The notes under the pieces: generated by a model
Told to the model about the DNA's origin: nothing
What the model saw: only the letters and a program-made list of their open reading frames with translations
The model's database searches: none
Position numbers and translations under genes: made by a program
Source: Terriglobia bacterium
Lineage (GTDB): Bacteria > Acidobacteriota > Terriglobia > Bryobacterales > Bryobacteraceae
Direction of reading: 5' to 3'
Assembly (NCBI GenBank): GCA_021325235.1
Contig: JAJPHN010000006.1
Span: 410,950 to 474,949, forward strand
DNA length: 64,000 nt
Shown here: in pieces, positions 25,333 through 34,761 of the stretch
How the letters are laid out: each line of letters opens with the position of its first letter
Numbering within the stretch: the stretch's first letter is position 1

Positions 25333-27975
25333 ATGCGCCTCGCCCGCGTCCTTGTGCACCGTCTGCGTTCCATCTTCCGGCGTTCACGTGCCGATGCCGA
25401 CCTCGAGCGCGAAATCGCTCTTCATTTCGAGCAGCTCGTGAGAGAACTTGTCGCCTCCGGCCTGAGCGAATCCGAAGCCCGCATCCAGGCACGCCGCGAA
25501 TTCGGCTCGCTCGAAACAACCAAAGAAAGCTGTCGCGATCAGCGCCGCGTCAACACGGTCGAAAATCTGCTCCGCGATCTGCGCTACGCGCTGCGCGCAC
25601 TCCGCACCAAACCAGGCTTCAGCCTTCCCGCCCTCCTTTCGCTGGCCCTCGGCATCGGCGCCAACGTCGCGATCTTCAGCGTCGTCAATGCCGTTCTGAT
25701 ACGGCCTTTGCCATACGCCAGTCCCGAACGACTCGCCGGCATCTCCAATTCCGCCGTGTTCGCCGGGCAGGTCTTCCCCGACTGGGCGCTTTCGCTCGAC
25801 ATGTACGCCGCCTATCGCGACAACGCGCGCAGTTTCGAGGAGTTCGGTGTCTGGACGCCCGGTTCCGCCGCTGTCACGGGCACCGGCGCACCGCAGCAGG
25901 TCACAACGGTGTCCATGACCAGCGGCGTCCTGCGCGCGCTCGCGGCCAAACCTGTTCTGGGCCGCTGGTTTTCGAGCGCTGATGAGCGCCCCGGAGCCCC
26001 ACGAGCAGTCATTCTCTCCTACCACTACTGGCAGCAGCACTTCGCCGCCGATCCCCGTGTTCTCGGGCGTCTTCTCGTCGTCGATTTTGTTCCGTATCAG
26101 GTTGTCGGCATCATGCCGCGCAACTTCGAATTCCTGAATGTCGCGCCCGACCTGTTCCTCGCGCAGACCGTCGCGCCCGGCACACCCGGTTCGAGCGATG
26201 CCGATTATTTCGGAGTCGCTCGCCTCAAGCCCGGCATCACTCTGGCACAAGCTCGTCAGGACATCGCACGCGTCCTGAACGCCTGGGCCGCTGCCGATCC
26301 GTCGTGGCGGCAGGCACTCGCCGAACTCCACGTCAAACCGAACATTCACCCGCTGAAACAGGACGTCATCGGCGACGTCGGAGCCGTTCTCGAAGTGCTC
26401 ATGGGTGCTCTTGCAGTCGTGCTGCTGCTGGTCTGCGCCAATGTCGCGAATCTGGTCCAGGTGCGCGCGCAGTCTCGCCGCGACGAGTTTGCCATCCGCG
26501 CTGCGCTCGGCGCAGGCTGGAGCCAGATCGCCCGGCAACTCATCGTCGAGGGCATCGCGCTCGCCGTCCTCGGTGGCGCTGCCGGTCTCGCCCTGGCCTA
26601 TGCTGCCATTCGGCTGCTGCTCCTCATCGGGCCCCAGGATCTCCCCCGGCTCAGAGAAATCTCGATCGATTCCGCCAGCTTCGGCTTCGCGCTCGCCTGC
26701 TCGCTTGTGGCCGGCCTCGCCTTCGGCCTGATGGCCGCACTCGGTTCGGCTCTCGCTCCCAAACTCCGGAATGTCCGCACCGCCACCCAGACGCGCGAGC
26801 GCCTGCTCACCCAAAGCACGCTGGTCGTTGCGCAGGTCGCGCTTGCCCTCATCCTGCTGGTCGGCGCGGGCCTGCTGATCCGCAGCTTCGCCGCGCTCAC
26901 TGCCGTGAAGCCCGGCTTCACTCATCCTGAGCAAATCCAGACGATCCGCCTTTTTCTTCCCGATGCCGAATTCCCGGACTCTGCGCGTGTGGTCCGCACC
27001 GAGGCGCAGATCCTGAACAATATCGCCGCCATTCCCGGCGTGCAGCATGCCGCGTTCGCCACGGCGCTGCCGCTCGAGCTCGAATACCACAACGGCAATC
27101 CGGTTTCGGTCGAAGGCAAGACTCCTCCCGGCCGCATTCCACCGAATCGCACCCTCAAACAAATCTCGCCCGGCTTGTTTGCTACGCTCGGCACCCGGCT
27201 CGTTGCCGGACGTGATTTCACCTGGGACGATCTGTTCCAGCAACGCCGTGTCGCAATAATCTCTGAGAACATGGCGCGCGAATACTGGAGCGAACCTTCA
27301 GCAGCGCTCGGCCAGCGCCTCCGCATCAATGGCGACGGGCCCTGGAGCGTGATCGTCGGCGTCGCCGAAAACGTCTACGACGACGGCGTGGACCAGCCGC
27401 CTCCCGGCCTCGTTTACTTTCCCGGCGTTCGCCGCGGCTTCACCCTCGCGATCCGGACCAGTCGCGCCGGCAGTGAAAGCCTGCTCAGAGATATCGGCGC
27501 TCGAATCCACTCCGTCGATCCGAATCTGCCGCTGGCTCAGACGCGAACGCTTCGCGATCTTTACCGCCGCAGCATGGCGCGCCGCTCCATTGCGCTCGTA
27601 CTGCTCGCCGTCGCCGCAGCCATCGCGGTCCTGCTTGCTTTCGTCGGCGTCTACGGCGTTCTGGCGTATACCGTGGCGCAGCGCCGCCGCGAGATCAGTA
27701 TTCGTCTGGCAGTCGGCGCCGAGCCGGCCACCATCCGTGCTCTGTTCTTGCGCCAGAGTCTGGCACTCGTATCGATCGGCGCAGTCGCCGGCCTGCTCGC
27801 CGCGCGTCTGCTGGTGCGCTACATGGCATCGCTGCTGTTCGGCGTTCCGGCACTCGATCTGCCCACCTACGCCTTTTCGGCGCTTCTCATTCTGCTCGCT
27901 GCGCTGGCCGCCGGCTACATACCGGCAAGGCGCGCCGCGTTGCTGAACCCGATCGAGTCTCTTCGCGCCGACTGA
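25333..27975 (+). CDS. Acidobacterial duplicated orphan permease (MacB/FtsX-like)
   Basis: An 880-residue inner-membrane protein. It opens with the family's N-terminal prefix (residues ~1-85, [13 protein letters not shown] and ARREFGSLE), then two copies of a MacB periplasmic core plus FtsX module: first membrane helix near residue 95, FtsX helices near 360-480, then a second core and three final helices near 755-870 with the [16 protein letters not shown] ending. No ATPase gene accompanies it, which is why the family is called orphan. Such permeases exist in dozens of copies per acidobacterial genome with PadR partners; their function, perhaps lipoprotein or peptide handling, is unknown. Confidence 0.9.
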   Translation: MRLARVLVHRLRSIFRRSRADADLEREIALHFEQLVRELVASGLSESEARIQARREFGSLETTKESCRDQRRVNTVENLLRDLRYALRALRTKPGFSLPALLSLALGIGANVAIFSVVNAVLIRPLPYASPERLAGISNSAVFAGQVFPDWALSLDMYAAYRDNARSFEEFGVWTPGSAAVTGTGAPQQVTTVSMTSGVLRALAAKPVLGRWFSSADERPGAPRAVILSYHYWQQHFAADPRVLGRLLVVDFVPYQVVGIMPRNFEFLNVAPDLFLAQTVAPGTPGSSDADYFGVARLKPGITLAQARQDIARVLNAWAAADPSWRQALAELHVKPNIHPLKQDVIGDVGAVLEVLMGALAVVLLLVCANVANLVQVRAQSRRDEFAIRAALGAGWSQIARQLIVEGIALAVLGGAAGLALAYAAIRLLLLIGPQDLPRLREISIDSASFGFALACSLVAGLAFGLMAALGSALAPKLRNVRTATQTRERLLTQSTLVVAQVALALILLVGAGLLIRSFAALTAVKPGFTHPEQIQTIRLFLPDAEFPDSARVVRTEAQILNNIAAIPGVQHAAFATALPLELEYHNGNPVSVEGKTPPGRIPPNRTLKQISPGLFATLGTRLVAGRDFTWDDLFQQRRVAIISENMAREYWSEPSAALGQRLRINGDGPWSVIVGVAENVYDDGVDQPPPGLVYFPGVRRGFTLAIRTSRAGSESLLRDIGARIHSVDPNLPLAQTRTLRDLYRRSMARRSIALVLLAVAAAIAVLLAFVGVYGVLAYTVAQRRREISIRLAVGAEPATIRALFLRQSLALVSIGAVAGLLAARLLVRYMASLLFGVPALDLPTYAFSALLILLAALAAGYIPARRAALLNPIESLRAD

Positions 27976-27981
27976 TCTAAC

Positions 27982-28755
27982 TCAGGAACGTGCCAGCTCT
28001 ACCGCGCGCCGCAGTCCCAGAAGCGGCAGCTCCGGCACGAATACGTCAAACAGCTCCTCGTCCGCGAAGAGGCGCGCGAAACCTCCGGTCGAAACGATCA
28101 GCGGCTGCTCGCGCGAAAAATAGTCTTTGGCAACGGCGCCGGCGAGTGCCCGTACTGTCTCGAGCGTCCCGTAATAGAGGCCCGACTGAATGCTCTCCAC
28201 CGTCGAGCGCCCCAGCAACTCCGACGGGCGCACAATCTCCACCGTGGGCAGCCGCGCTGTGTTCGATTCGAGCGCCGTCATGGAGATGTTCATGCCCGGC
28301 GTGATGATCCCGCCCAGATACTCTTTGTCTTTCGACACCGCGCACAGTGTAGTAGCAGTGCCGAAATCCACGATGATCAGATTCCGTCCCGGGAATCGCT
28401 CCAGCGCGCCCATCGCATTCGCGATCTTGTCCGCGCCCACTTCCAGCGGATTGCGATAACGAATCTTCAGCCCCGTTTTCGCTCCCGCCTGCAGCAGAAA
28501 CGGCTCAAACGCGAAGTACTTGCGAAACGAATTCCGCAGCGAATGCACCGCATCCGGCACCACCGAGCAGATGCCAGCCTCTCGAATCGCGCTTGGATCG
28601 ATCGCATTCTCGCGCAGCACCCCGCGAAAGAATAATCCAAACTCGTCCGACGACGAGCGCACGCTCGAGCTGCGCCGGAACGTGAATTTCAGCTCTTTGT
28701 CCGCGAATACTCCGCCGAAGATCTGGCTGTTTCCAACGTCGAGCGTCAGCAGCAT
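27982..28755 (-). CDS. coaX: Type III pantothenate kinase
   Basis: CoaX phosphorylates pantothenate, the first committed step to coenzyme A; it is not feedback-inhibited by CoA like CoaA. The 257-residue protein shows the ASKHA-fold motifs DVGNSQ at residue 6, GADKIANAMGA, the DFGTATT phosphate loop and GGIITPGMN. Its start overlaps the end of panC by ten bases. The run panB-panC-coaX therefore takes ketoisovalerate through pantothenate to phosphopantothenate. Confidence 0.93.
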   Translation of the reverse strand: MLLTLDVGNSQIFGGVFADKELKFTFRRSSSVRSSSDEFGLFFRGVLRENAIDPSAIREAGICSVVPDAVHSLRNSFRKYFAFEPFLLQAGAKTGLKIRYRNPLEVGADKIANAMGALERFPGRNLIIVDFGTATTLCAVSKDKEYLGGIITPGMNISMTALESNTARLPTVEIVRPSELLGRSTVESIQSGLYYGTLETVRALAGAVAKDYFSREQPLIVSTGGFARLFADEELFDVFVPELPLLGLRRAVELARS

Positions 28756-29507
28756 AGCGCCACATTGTCGATTAGCCGCACACCGTCGAGGAAGACCGCT
28801 GCGAAACGGCGCCCGGCGTGCTCTTCGACATAGTCGACCCGAAAGCCTTCCGCTTCGAGGCTTGCCCGCGCCTGTTCAATCGACTCGGCCGTGCAGAGCG
28901 TTCGATGAATCACCGGCGCCTTCTCGCGCGCGGCTGGCGAAAGCAGAGCGTTACGCGAGCTTTCGGCCAGCCCCGACTCGGCTCTCACGGTCGGACAGGC
29001 GACGATCTTGCAGGGCAAAAAGAATTCTGCCACCAGATCGCGGATCAGCATCAGCTGCTGGTAATCCTTCTCGCCGAAATAGGCCTTCTCCGGCCGTACG
29101 ATTTCAAGCAGCTTGAGTACAACGGTCGCGACACCTTCCAGAAAGCCGGGCCGGTGCAGTCCTTCCATGATCCGGTAGCGTTCATCCGGCTGCACCTTCA
29201 TGCGGTAGCCCTGCGGATACATCTCCGCTGCGGTGGGAACGAATACATCATCCACGCCGAGCTTCTGTAGAAGCGTCAAATCGCTCTCGAGCGTGTTCGG
29301 ATAGCGCGCCAGATCGTTGGGATCGTTGAACTGCGAGGGATTAACGAAGATGCTGACAACGGCAATCTCGTTCTCCGCCCGGCAGCGCTCGACCAGAGCC
29401 GCGTGGCCGCGATGCAGCGCGCCCATGGTTGCCACGAAACCGATGGATTTCGCGGCGATCGTCTCGCGGTGCGTGCGCCATTCGGCAATGCTTTTCCAGA
29501 CCCGCAT
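28746..29507 (-). CDS. panC: Pantothenate synthetase (pantoate-beta-alanine ligase)
   Basis: PanC condenses pantoate and beta-alanine with ATP. The 253-residue length is a little short of the usual ~280 but all core motifs are present: the HIGH-like TMGALHRGHAALV, SIFVNPSQFN, FGEKDYQQLM and a SSRNALLS KMSKS-like loop. The ATG overlaps the stop of panB by one base (TGATG). Confidence 0.94.
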   Translation of the reverse strand: MRVWKSIAEWRTHRETIAAKSIGFVATMGALHRGHAALVERCRAENEIAVVSIFVNPSQFNDPNDLARYPNTLESDLTLLQKLGVDDVFVPTAAEMYPQGYRMKVQPDERYRIMEGLHRPGFLEGVATVVLKLLEIVRPEKAYFGEKDYQQLMLIRDLVAEFFLPCKIVACPTVRAESGLAESSRNALLSPAAREKAPVIHRTLCTAESIEQARASLEAEGFRVDYVEEHAGRRFAAVFLDGVRLIDNVALCC

Positions 29508-30301
29508 CAGGCGTACGTCTCCTCATGCGACGGGAAGGTTCCGGCCTTCACTTCGTGATCGAATCTCTCGAGAGCGTCGAGCACAGCGTTTGCGCCGCAG
29601 AGAAAACGGCGCGCGAACTTCGGCTGGAAGTCGCGATTTAACCCGAGCAGATCGTGCAGCACCAGAATTTGGCCATCGCACTGCGGTCCGGCGCCGATGC
29701 CGATGGTCGGAATCCTCAAAGCAGAAGTAATCTCACACGCGAGCGTGCCGGGGATGCATTCGAGCACAACCGCGAACGCGCCCAGCGCTTCGAGCGTTTT
29801 CGCCTGGCGCAGAATCGCTTCTGCTGAATCTTCACTGCGGCCCTGCACGCGATAACCGCCGTAGGCATGTACTGATTGCGGCTGCAGACCGAGATGACCC
29901 ATCACCGGCACGCCGCTCTGCACGAGCCGTTCGATGACATCTTCATGCCCCTCCACGCCCTCGAGCTTGACGGCTTGTGCGCCTGTCGTCATCAACTGCC
30001 GCGCGGTGTCGAGCGCTGCCGGTATGCCTTTGCGAAACGAGAGAAACGGCATGTCGGCAATCACAAATTTCGAAGGCGCGCCGCGCACGACCGCTTCCGT
30101 GTGCGCGCGCATCATTTCCACCGTCGCGTAAAGAGTTGAAGGATGGCCATGCATCACCATCGCGGCGCTGTCGCCTACTAAAATCGCGTCGAGCGGCGTT
30201 TCGGAAAGCAGCCGCGCGAAGGTGTAGTCGTAGCAGGTCGCAAGCGACAGCTTCCCGCCGTCCTGTTTGGCCTGGAGAAAATCGTGAGTATTTTTGAGCA
30301 T
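29507..30301 (-). CDS. panB: 3-methyl-2-oxobutanoate hydroxymethyltransferase
   Basis: PanB adds the hydroxymethyl group of methylenetetrahydrofolate to ketoisovalerate, giving ketopantoate. The 264-residue TIM barrel has the family motifs TCYDYTFARL, VGDSAAMVMHGH, MPFLSF, VKLEGVEGH, GHLGLQPQSV and IGIGAGPQCDGQ. It is the first gene of panB-panC-coaX. The 129 bases upstream hold a strong hairpin (see 30373-30412) that may end transcription of the DinB-like gene. Confidence 0.95.
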   Translation of the reverse strand: MLKNTHDFLQAKQDGGKLSLATCYDYTFARLLSETPLDAILVGDSAAMVMHGHPSTLYATVEMMRAHTEAVVRGAPSKFVIADMPFLSFRKGIPAALDTARQLMTTGAQAVKLEGVEGHEDVIERLVQSGVPVMGHLGLQPQSVHAYGGYRVQGRSEDSAEAILRQAKTLEALGAFAVVLECIPGTLACEITSALRIPTIGIGAGPQCDGQILVLHDLLGLNRDFQPKFARRFLCGANAVLDALERFDHEVKAGTFPSHEETYA

Positions 30302-30372
30302 CGCCTTGGTACCTGTCGGGAATCGATCAAGTCCGGGGACTTACATGCTGCCCGTTGAGAGCAACAAGAGAG

Positions 30373-30412
30373 TTTCGGTGGTCGCCGCCGCAGTGGGTCG
30401 GCGCCACCGAAA
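30373..30412 (-). terminator. Long hairpin between DinB-like pseudogene and panB
   Basis: The arms TTTCGGTGGTCGCCG (30373-30387) and CGGCGCCACCGAAA (30399-30412) pair over 14 bases with one bulged base and an 11-base loop. On the minus strand the stem is followed by a moderately T-rich CTCTCTTGTTG. It could terminate transcription from the DinB-like gene or act in the panB leader; the weak T tract leaves this open. Confidence 0.45.
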
Positions 30413-30430
30413 GCATAACAGACACGCTCG

Positions 30431-30885
30431 CTACTGCGATGCGCGTGAAGCCGGTGGCACAATGCCCTGCAGCCGGGAATAAACTACAAGCTGCCCGTAG
30501 TGTTCGGCGGAATGCTGCAGAAAATCGAGGCAAAGATCTTCGATGCCGGCGCCTTTGCCGGATGCAAGCGCTTCGGCTGCTTCGTTTGCGCTCTTCTGGA
30601 AGGCGTCGAGAATCGCTCGTTTCGTCCTTAGACGCTCGGCCGGCAGCTCGTTCTGCGCTCCATCCGGGTTTTCCCCGCGCGCCGAAGCTGCCACAAATTC
30701 GTTCCAGAATGCCAGATGCCGCAGAACGCCGCCAAAGCCGCGGACATCGTCTCGCGGAGCGGCGTCGAAGTGCTCGGCCGGAAACGCATCCGCGAGAGTG
30801 GATATCTTCTCGTGGATGTCTCGCCAGCGTTTCAGTAAGCCCGGTGCAATTGTCTGTCGGGTATGTGCTGCTGATCCATTTTCAT
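30431..30885 (-). pseudogene. DinB-like four-helix protein gene with a frameshift near its start
   Basis: The body frame (stop at 30431) encodes a DinB-superfamily protein, with LLKRWRDIHEKI, LRHLAFWNEFVA and the C-terminal HSAEHYGQLVVYSRLQGIVPP. That frame has no ATG, GTG or TTG before a GTG at 30694, which would leave only 87 residues. A start with an excellent ribosome-binding site (GAGGAG then ATG at 30885) exists in another frame, MKMDQQHIPDRQL, which runs into TGA after 17 codons. A single-base indel around 30850-30875 would join the two into a normal protein of about 150 residues. Either the gene is freshly broken, there is a sequencing error, or a frameshift is used. Confidence 0.65.
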
Positions 30886-30995
30886 CTCCTCGCGCAGGAC
30901 TAACATCGAGTAGTAGCCTGCTATATGCGTTTATAGGCGGGAAGGGAGCGCATCATCTTGGCAAAAATTGCGGTGAGTGAGGCGCGAACTGTCTC

Positions 30996-31805
30996 ATGTT
31001 GATGCGGCGCATTCTCGCCGAGGGCGATGGCTGGAGCGTCTCGGACATCGTGTGCAGCTCGGGGCCGCGCGACCGCCCATTCGAAGAGCGGCATTCCGAT
31101 TACTCCATCGCGCTGGTGCGTGCCGGAACCTTCCAGTACCGCTCGGCCAGGGGCAAGGAACTGATGACCCCCGGCTCGTTGCTGCTCGGCAGCGCAGGCC
31201 AATGTTTCGAGTGCGGGCACGAGCATTCAACGGGCGACCACTGCCTTTCGTTCGCCTACCGGCCGCAGCATTTTGAACGGCTCGCGCATGACGCAGGCGG
31301 CAGCGGACACGCTGCATTTCCTGTGCTGCGAATACCGCCGGTACGGCCACTTTCAGCGCTCCTGGCACGCTGCCAGGCCGCTTGCGACGCATGCGCCTGG
31401 GAGGTACTGAGCCTCGATCTCGCCGCGCTGGTGGTGCCGATTGCACGCGGCACGCCACCGGGCCCGTGTTACGAGCCGAGCGCGGCGGCGCGAGTCACGC
31501 GTGCGATACGGCTGCTGGATGAGTCCATCGGCGCTCCGTGCACGTTAGCCGATTTGGCGCGGGAAGCGCGCCTCAGCCCGTTTCACTTTCTTCGAACCTT
31601 TCGGGAGCTGACCGGCATTACGCCGCACCAGTATCAACGCCGGATTCGCTTGCGTCATGCCGCCGGACTGCTTGCAGCAAGCAAAGAAAAAATCATCGGT
31701 ATCGCGCTCGCCTGCGGGTTTGAAGACCTTTCGGTGTTCAACCGGGCATTTCGCAGCGAGTTTGCGTCGACGCCGAGCGAGTTCCGGCGGCAAAACGCGC
31801 GCTAG
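30996..31805 (+). CDS. AraC-family transcriptional regulator
   Basis: A 269-residue protein with an N-terminal cupin-like sensing part (about 20-120, SDYSIALVRAGTFQYRS) and a C-terminal AraC DNA-binding domain (170-265) with the two helix-turn-helix units: LADLAREARLSPFHFLRTF and IIGIALACGFEDLSVFNRAF. Three cysteines in CFECGHEHSTGDHC could bind metal or sense redox, but this is speculation. It is divergent from the DinB-like gene and its 3' end overlaps the convergent OsmC gene by four bases. No target gene is evident; the DinB-like gene is the natural candidate. Confidence 0.85.
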   Translation: MLMRRILAEGDGWSVSDIVCSSGPRDRPFEERHSDYSIALVRAGTFQYRSARGKELMTPGSLLLGSAGQCFECGHEHSTGDHCLSFAYRPQHFERLAHDAGGSGHAAFPVLRIPPVRPLSALLARCQAACDACAWEVLSLDLAALVVPIARGTPPGPCYEPSAAARVTRAIRLLDESIGAPCTLADLAREARLSPFHFLRTFRELTGITPHQYQRRIRLRHAAGLLAASKEKIIGIALACGFEDLSVFNRAFRSEFASTPSEFRRQNAR

Positions 31806-32227
31806 CTTTCCAGCTGTGCGTTCAGCGTAATTTCCGTGTCGTACAGCTTCGAAACCGGGCAATTTTCTTTCGCGTTGTTAGCCGCGCGCTCAAACGCTTC
31901 TTTCGAAGCGCCGGGAATTTTCGCCTTCAGCTCGAGATGGCTGCGCTTGATGGCGAAACCGCCGCCTTCCTGCTCGAGCGAGATGCTGCACGTCGTGTCA
32001 ATCGAATCGGCTTTGAGGCCCTCGTTCTGCAGCATGAGCGAGAGTGCCATCGAGAAACAGCCGGCATGCGCCGCAGCGAGCAGCTCTTCCGGATTGGTTC
32101 CGCTGCCCTGCTCAAAGCGCGTCTTGAACGAATACTGCGTGTTCGAGAGAACGCCGCTGTCGGTCGAGATGGTGCCGGCGCCGGATTTCAGATCGCCTTT
32201 CCATTGTGCTTTTGCGTGTCGTTGCAT
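31802..32227 (-). CDS. OsmC-family peroxiredoxin-like protein
   Basis: A 141-residue OsmC/Ohr-fold protein. Both active-site cysteines are present: HAGCFSMAL in the central helix and NCPVSKLY near the C-terminus; GTNPEELLAAAHAG is the standard family block. Members reduce organic hydroperoxides and respond to osmotic or oxidative stress in the cytoplasm. It converges on the AraC gene with a four-base overlap and is separated from pgeF by 42 bases. Confidence 0.9.
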   Translation of the reverse strand: MQRHAKAQWKGDLKSGAGTISTDSGVLSNTQYSFKTRFEQGSGTNPEELLAAAHAGCFSMALSLMLQNEGLKADSIDTTCSISLEQEGGGFAIKRSHLELKAKIPGASKEAFERAANNAKENCPVSKLYDTEITLNAQLES

Positions 32228-32269
32228 GTTGTTTAGACTATCGCGGCGGAGAAACTGTCGCGCAAAAAG

Positions 32270-32923
32270 CTAGGCGAGGCGGCAAATCGCCGAGAGCATG
32301 CGGCCGGGATCGGCGGGCTCGCGCCGGTACGAGTAGAAGAGCTCGGCGCGGCAAAACGTGCACAACTCGCAATCAAAGATATGCTCCGGCGCGAGGCCGG
32401 ATCGAATCATCTGATCCCGGTTGGCGGCGGCTAAATCGAGATGCGGGCGCGACCCCGCACTTCGCCGGATATTCGCTTCCGGAAAGCGCGCTGCCACATC
32501 GTCGCTCACTTCGTAGCAGCAGACGCGAATACACGGCCCGATAGCGGCTTCGAGTTCGCACGGCTGGCTGGCGAATGCGCGCTGCATCTCTTCGATTGCA
32601 TTCGAGACGATCGAAGCGGCAGTACCGCGCCAGCCGGCATGCACGGCCGCCACAGCGCGCGTACCTGGATCGAGCAACAGGACCGGCACGCAATCGGCGG
32701 TACGAACACCGATGGGCCGGTTGATTTCCGTCGTTACCAGCGCATCGCCTTCACATTCGCGATCAGCGAAGTCGCCGGCCAGAAGAACATCGCCCGAATG
32801 CACCTGCCGCAGCGTCAGGGCAGGTAACGGATTCGCGTTGCGCGTTCCAAAGCCATGTTTCTGCCAGGAGAAGCGATCCCACGGCGGGCAGAGCAAAACG
32901 CCGCCGGCTTCGCGAAACGCCAC
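32270..32923 (-). CDS. pgeF: Peptidoglycan editing factor / YfiH-type multicopper polyphenol oxidase
   Basis: A 217-residue YfiH-family protein. Motifs are LRQVHSGDV, RTADCVPVLLLD, AAVHAGWRGT, IGPCIRVCCYEV and the C-terminal CTFCRAELFYSYRRE. The family binds metal via His and Cys; older annotation says laccase, while E. coli YfiH (PgeF) removes wrong UDP-MurNAc-L-Ser intermediates. It starts at GTG two bases after the epimerase stop, in a minus-strand run with the epimerase and a TIM-barrel gene. Confidence 0.88.
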   Translation of the reverse strand: MAFREAGGVLLCPPWDRFSWQKHGFGTRNANPLPALTLRQVHSGDVLLAGDFADRECEGDALVTTEINRPIGVRTADCVPVLLLDPGTRAVAAVHAGWRGTAASIVSNAIEEMQRAFASQPCELEAAIGPCIRVCCYEVSDDVAARFPEANIRRSAGSRPHLDLAAANRDQMIRSGLAPEHIFDCELCTFCRAELFYSYRREPADPGRMLSAICRLA

Positions 32924-32925
32924 GC

Positions 32926-33882
32926 TCAGCGCGAAACCGTCGCTTCCGTTCGCGCCTGTTTGTACCAGGCAAGAGTGCGGCGCAATCCGTCTTCGAACGT
33001 GAAGCGCGGCGCATGTCCGAGCTCGCGAACGGCAGCGCTAACGTCGGCCTGCGAATCGCGCACATCCCCGGCGCGCGGCGGTCCATACTTCGCCGGCAAA
33101 TCAACGCCTTCAATTTTCTGCAGCAGCGACCAGGTCTCATTCAGCGTGTAGCGATTGCCGTTACCCGCATTGAAAACCTTGCCCGATACGCCCTGCGCCT
33201 CGGAGGCCTTAAGCAGCAGACCGACAACATCTTCGACAAAAGTGAAATCGCGTGACTGCTCGCCATCGCCGTAGATCGTGGGGCTGCGGCGCTCGATCAG
33301 GCAGGTGAGAAAGATGGAGAGCACGCCCGAGTAGACGCTGGTTGGGTCTTGGCGCGGGCCGAAGACGTTGAAGAAGCGCAGCGCTACGGTCTCGAGGCCG
33401 AAGCATTCCGCAAAGACGCTGGCGTAGTATTCGCCAACCAGCTTCTGCAGCGCGTAAGGCGATTTCGGACGCGGCAGCATGTCTTCTTTCTTGGGCAGAA
33501 CGTCGGTATCGCCGTAAGCAGAAGACGAGGCGGCGTAGACAACGCGTCCGGCTTTTCCTTCGGCGGCGGCGCGAAAGATGTTGAATGTGCCGTCGATATT
33601 CACCTGATGGCTGGTGACGGGGTCGAGGATCGATTTCGGCACCGAGGGAAGCGCCGCGAGATGGAAAACGCGACGCGCGCCTGCGATGACAGGAGCAATA
33701 CGCTCGTAGTCGCGGATATCGTATTCGTGGACGGTAACCTGGTCGGCGACTTCTTCGAGATTGTCGAGCGAGCCGGTGGAGAGGTCGTCAATGACATGGA
33801 CCTTATGACCGCCGGCAAGCAAGCCGCGGACGAGCGAAGAGCCGATAAACCCGGCTCCGCCGGTAACGACGTAATGGTTCAT
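32926..33882 (-). CDS. NAD-dependent epimerase/dehydratase, UDP-(GlcNAc) 4-epimerase-like
   Basis: A 318-residue extended SDR. The nucleotide-binding GGAGFIGSS is at residue 8, the catalytic serine lies in AASSSAYG and the YxxxK motif is YALQK. SVPKSILDPVTSHQVN resembles WbpP/TviC-type UDP-HexNAc 4-epimerases rather than classic GalE, so a nucleotide-sugar epimerase for surface polysaccharide is likely. It overlaps the upstream TIM-barrel gene by four bases and precedes pgeF by two. The sugar is not certain from sequence. Confidence 0.85.
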   Translation of the reverse strand: MNHYVVTGGAGFIGSSLVRGLLAGGHKVHVIDDLSTGSLDNLEEVADQVTVHEYDIRDYERIAPVIAGARRVFHLAALPSVPKSILDPVTSHQVNIDGTFNIFRAAAEGKAGRVVYAASSSAYGDTDVLPKKEDMLPRPKSPYALQKLVGEYYASVFAECFGLETVALRFFNVFGPRQDPTSVYSGVLSIFLTCLIERRSPTIYGDGEQSRDFTFVEDVVGLLLKASEAQGVSGKVFNAGNGNRYTLNETWSLLQKIEGVDLPAKYGPPRAGDVRDSQADVSAAVRELGHAPRFTFEDGLRRTLAWYKQARTEATVSR

Positions 33883-34721
33883 AGAAGTTGAAGTTGAGTC
33901 AAATGAGTGAAAGCGCCGGCCACAACCTCGCGCGGATCTCGGCTGAAATCGAAGGCTTCGAGCGAAACCCAGCGGTGGTAATCGAGCGCTTCGAGCGTGC
34001 TCAGCAGCGGCGCGAAGTCGTAATCGCCTTGCCCCGGCTCGCGGCCATCCATTTCGTTGACGTGAATGTGGCGGATGTGCGGCCAGTAGCGGCGCAGGAG
34101 CTCCGTGTGTGCAAGCGTTTCGTCAGCGGCGTTGTGCACGTCGAACATGGTCTGGATCGCAGCGCTGCCGATTTCGCTGACGATCGCGACCGCTTCGGCC
34201 AGCGTGTTCACCACATCGCACTGCGCTTTGGAAAGCGGTTCGAGCAGGATCTGCACATTGCGCTCTTCAGCGTGCGGCGCGAGACGGGCCAGACCATCGC
34301 GCATCATTTCGCGCGCCTGCTCTGGTGTGACGCCAGGCATGGTGCCGCGCTGTTTGGGCGACCCGAAGACGATGACGGTCGAGTGCTCCGGTTTCGCATT
34401 GAGATCCGCGCTCAGATCAAGGAACGCATCGAGTGCGCGCCAGGTGCGTTCCCGCTGCTCTTTATCGGCGCTCGTGGCATGCAGGCCGGCCGGCGCGGCG
34501 AGAATCCAGTGCAGGCCAACGAATTCGAGATCGTGAGCCGCAATCGTGTCGCGGACCGCTGCCCGTTCGCTGGCGTCGAGCGTGGTGGGATCGGGAGCGA
34601 GTGTAAACGGCGCAATTTCGATGCCGGTGTAGCCGGTTTCGCGCAGGATGCGGCAGCTTTCGGCGAGAGTCCTCCGCCCAAAGATTTCGTTACAGGCCGC
34701 AAAGCGCAGAGGCCGTTTCAT
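33879..34721 (-). CDS. Xylose-isomerase-like TIM-barrel protein (sugar phosphate isomerase/epimerase family)
   Basis: A 280-residue AP_endonuclease-2-type barrel. Metal-site candidates are the Glu of ILLEPLS, the Asp and His of TMFDVHNA, the His of HIHVNEMDGREPG and the Glu of VSLEAFDF. The RHIHVNEMDGREPGQGDYDF region resembles D-psicose/tagatose 3-epimerase and related ketose epimerases. Substrate unknown. It is the first gene of the minus-strand run with the nucleotide-sugar epimerase and pgeF and is divergent from the GNAT gene (40 bases). Confidence 0.8.
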   Translation of the reverse strand: MKRPLRFAACNEIFGRRTLAESCRILRETGYTGIEIAPFTLAPDPTTLDASERAAVRDTIAAHDLEFVGLHWILAAPAGLHATSADKEQRERTWRALDAFLDLSADLNAKPEHSTVIVFGSPKQRGTMPGVTPEQAREMMRDGLARLAPHAEERNVQILLEPLSKAQCDVVNTLAEAVAIVSEIGSAAIQTMFDVHNAADETLAHTELLRRYWPHIRHIHVNEMDGREPGQGDYDFAPLLSTLEALDYHRWVSLEAFDFSRDPREVVAGAFTHLTQLQLL

Positions 34722-34761
34722 GCAAGTTCCAGTTTAGCCATGGCGGGTTATTATGGCGTGA

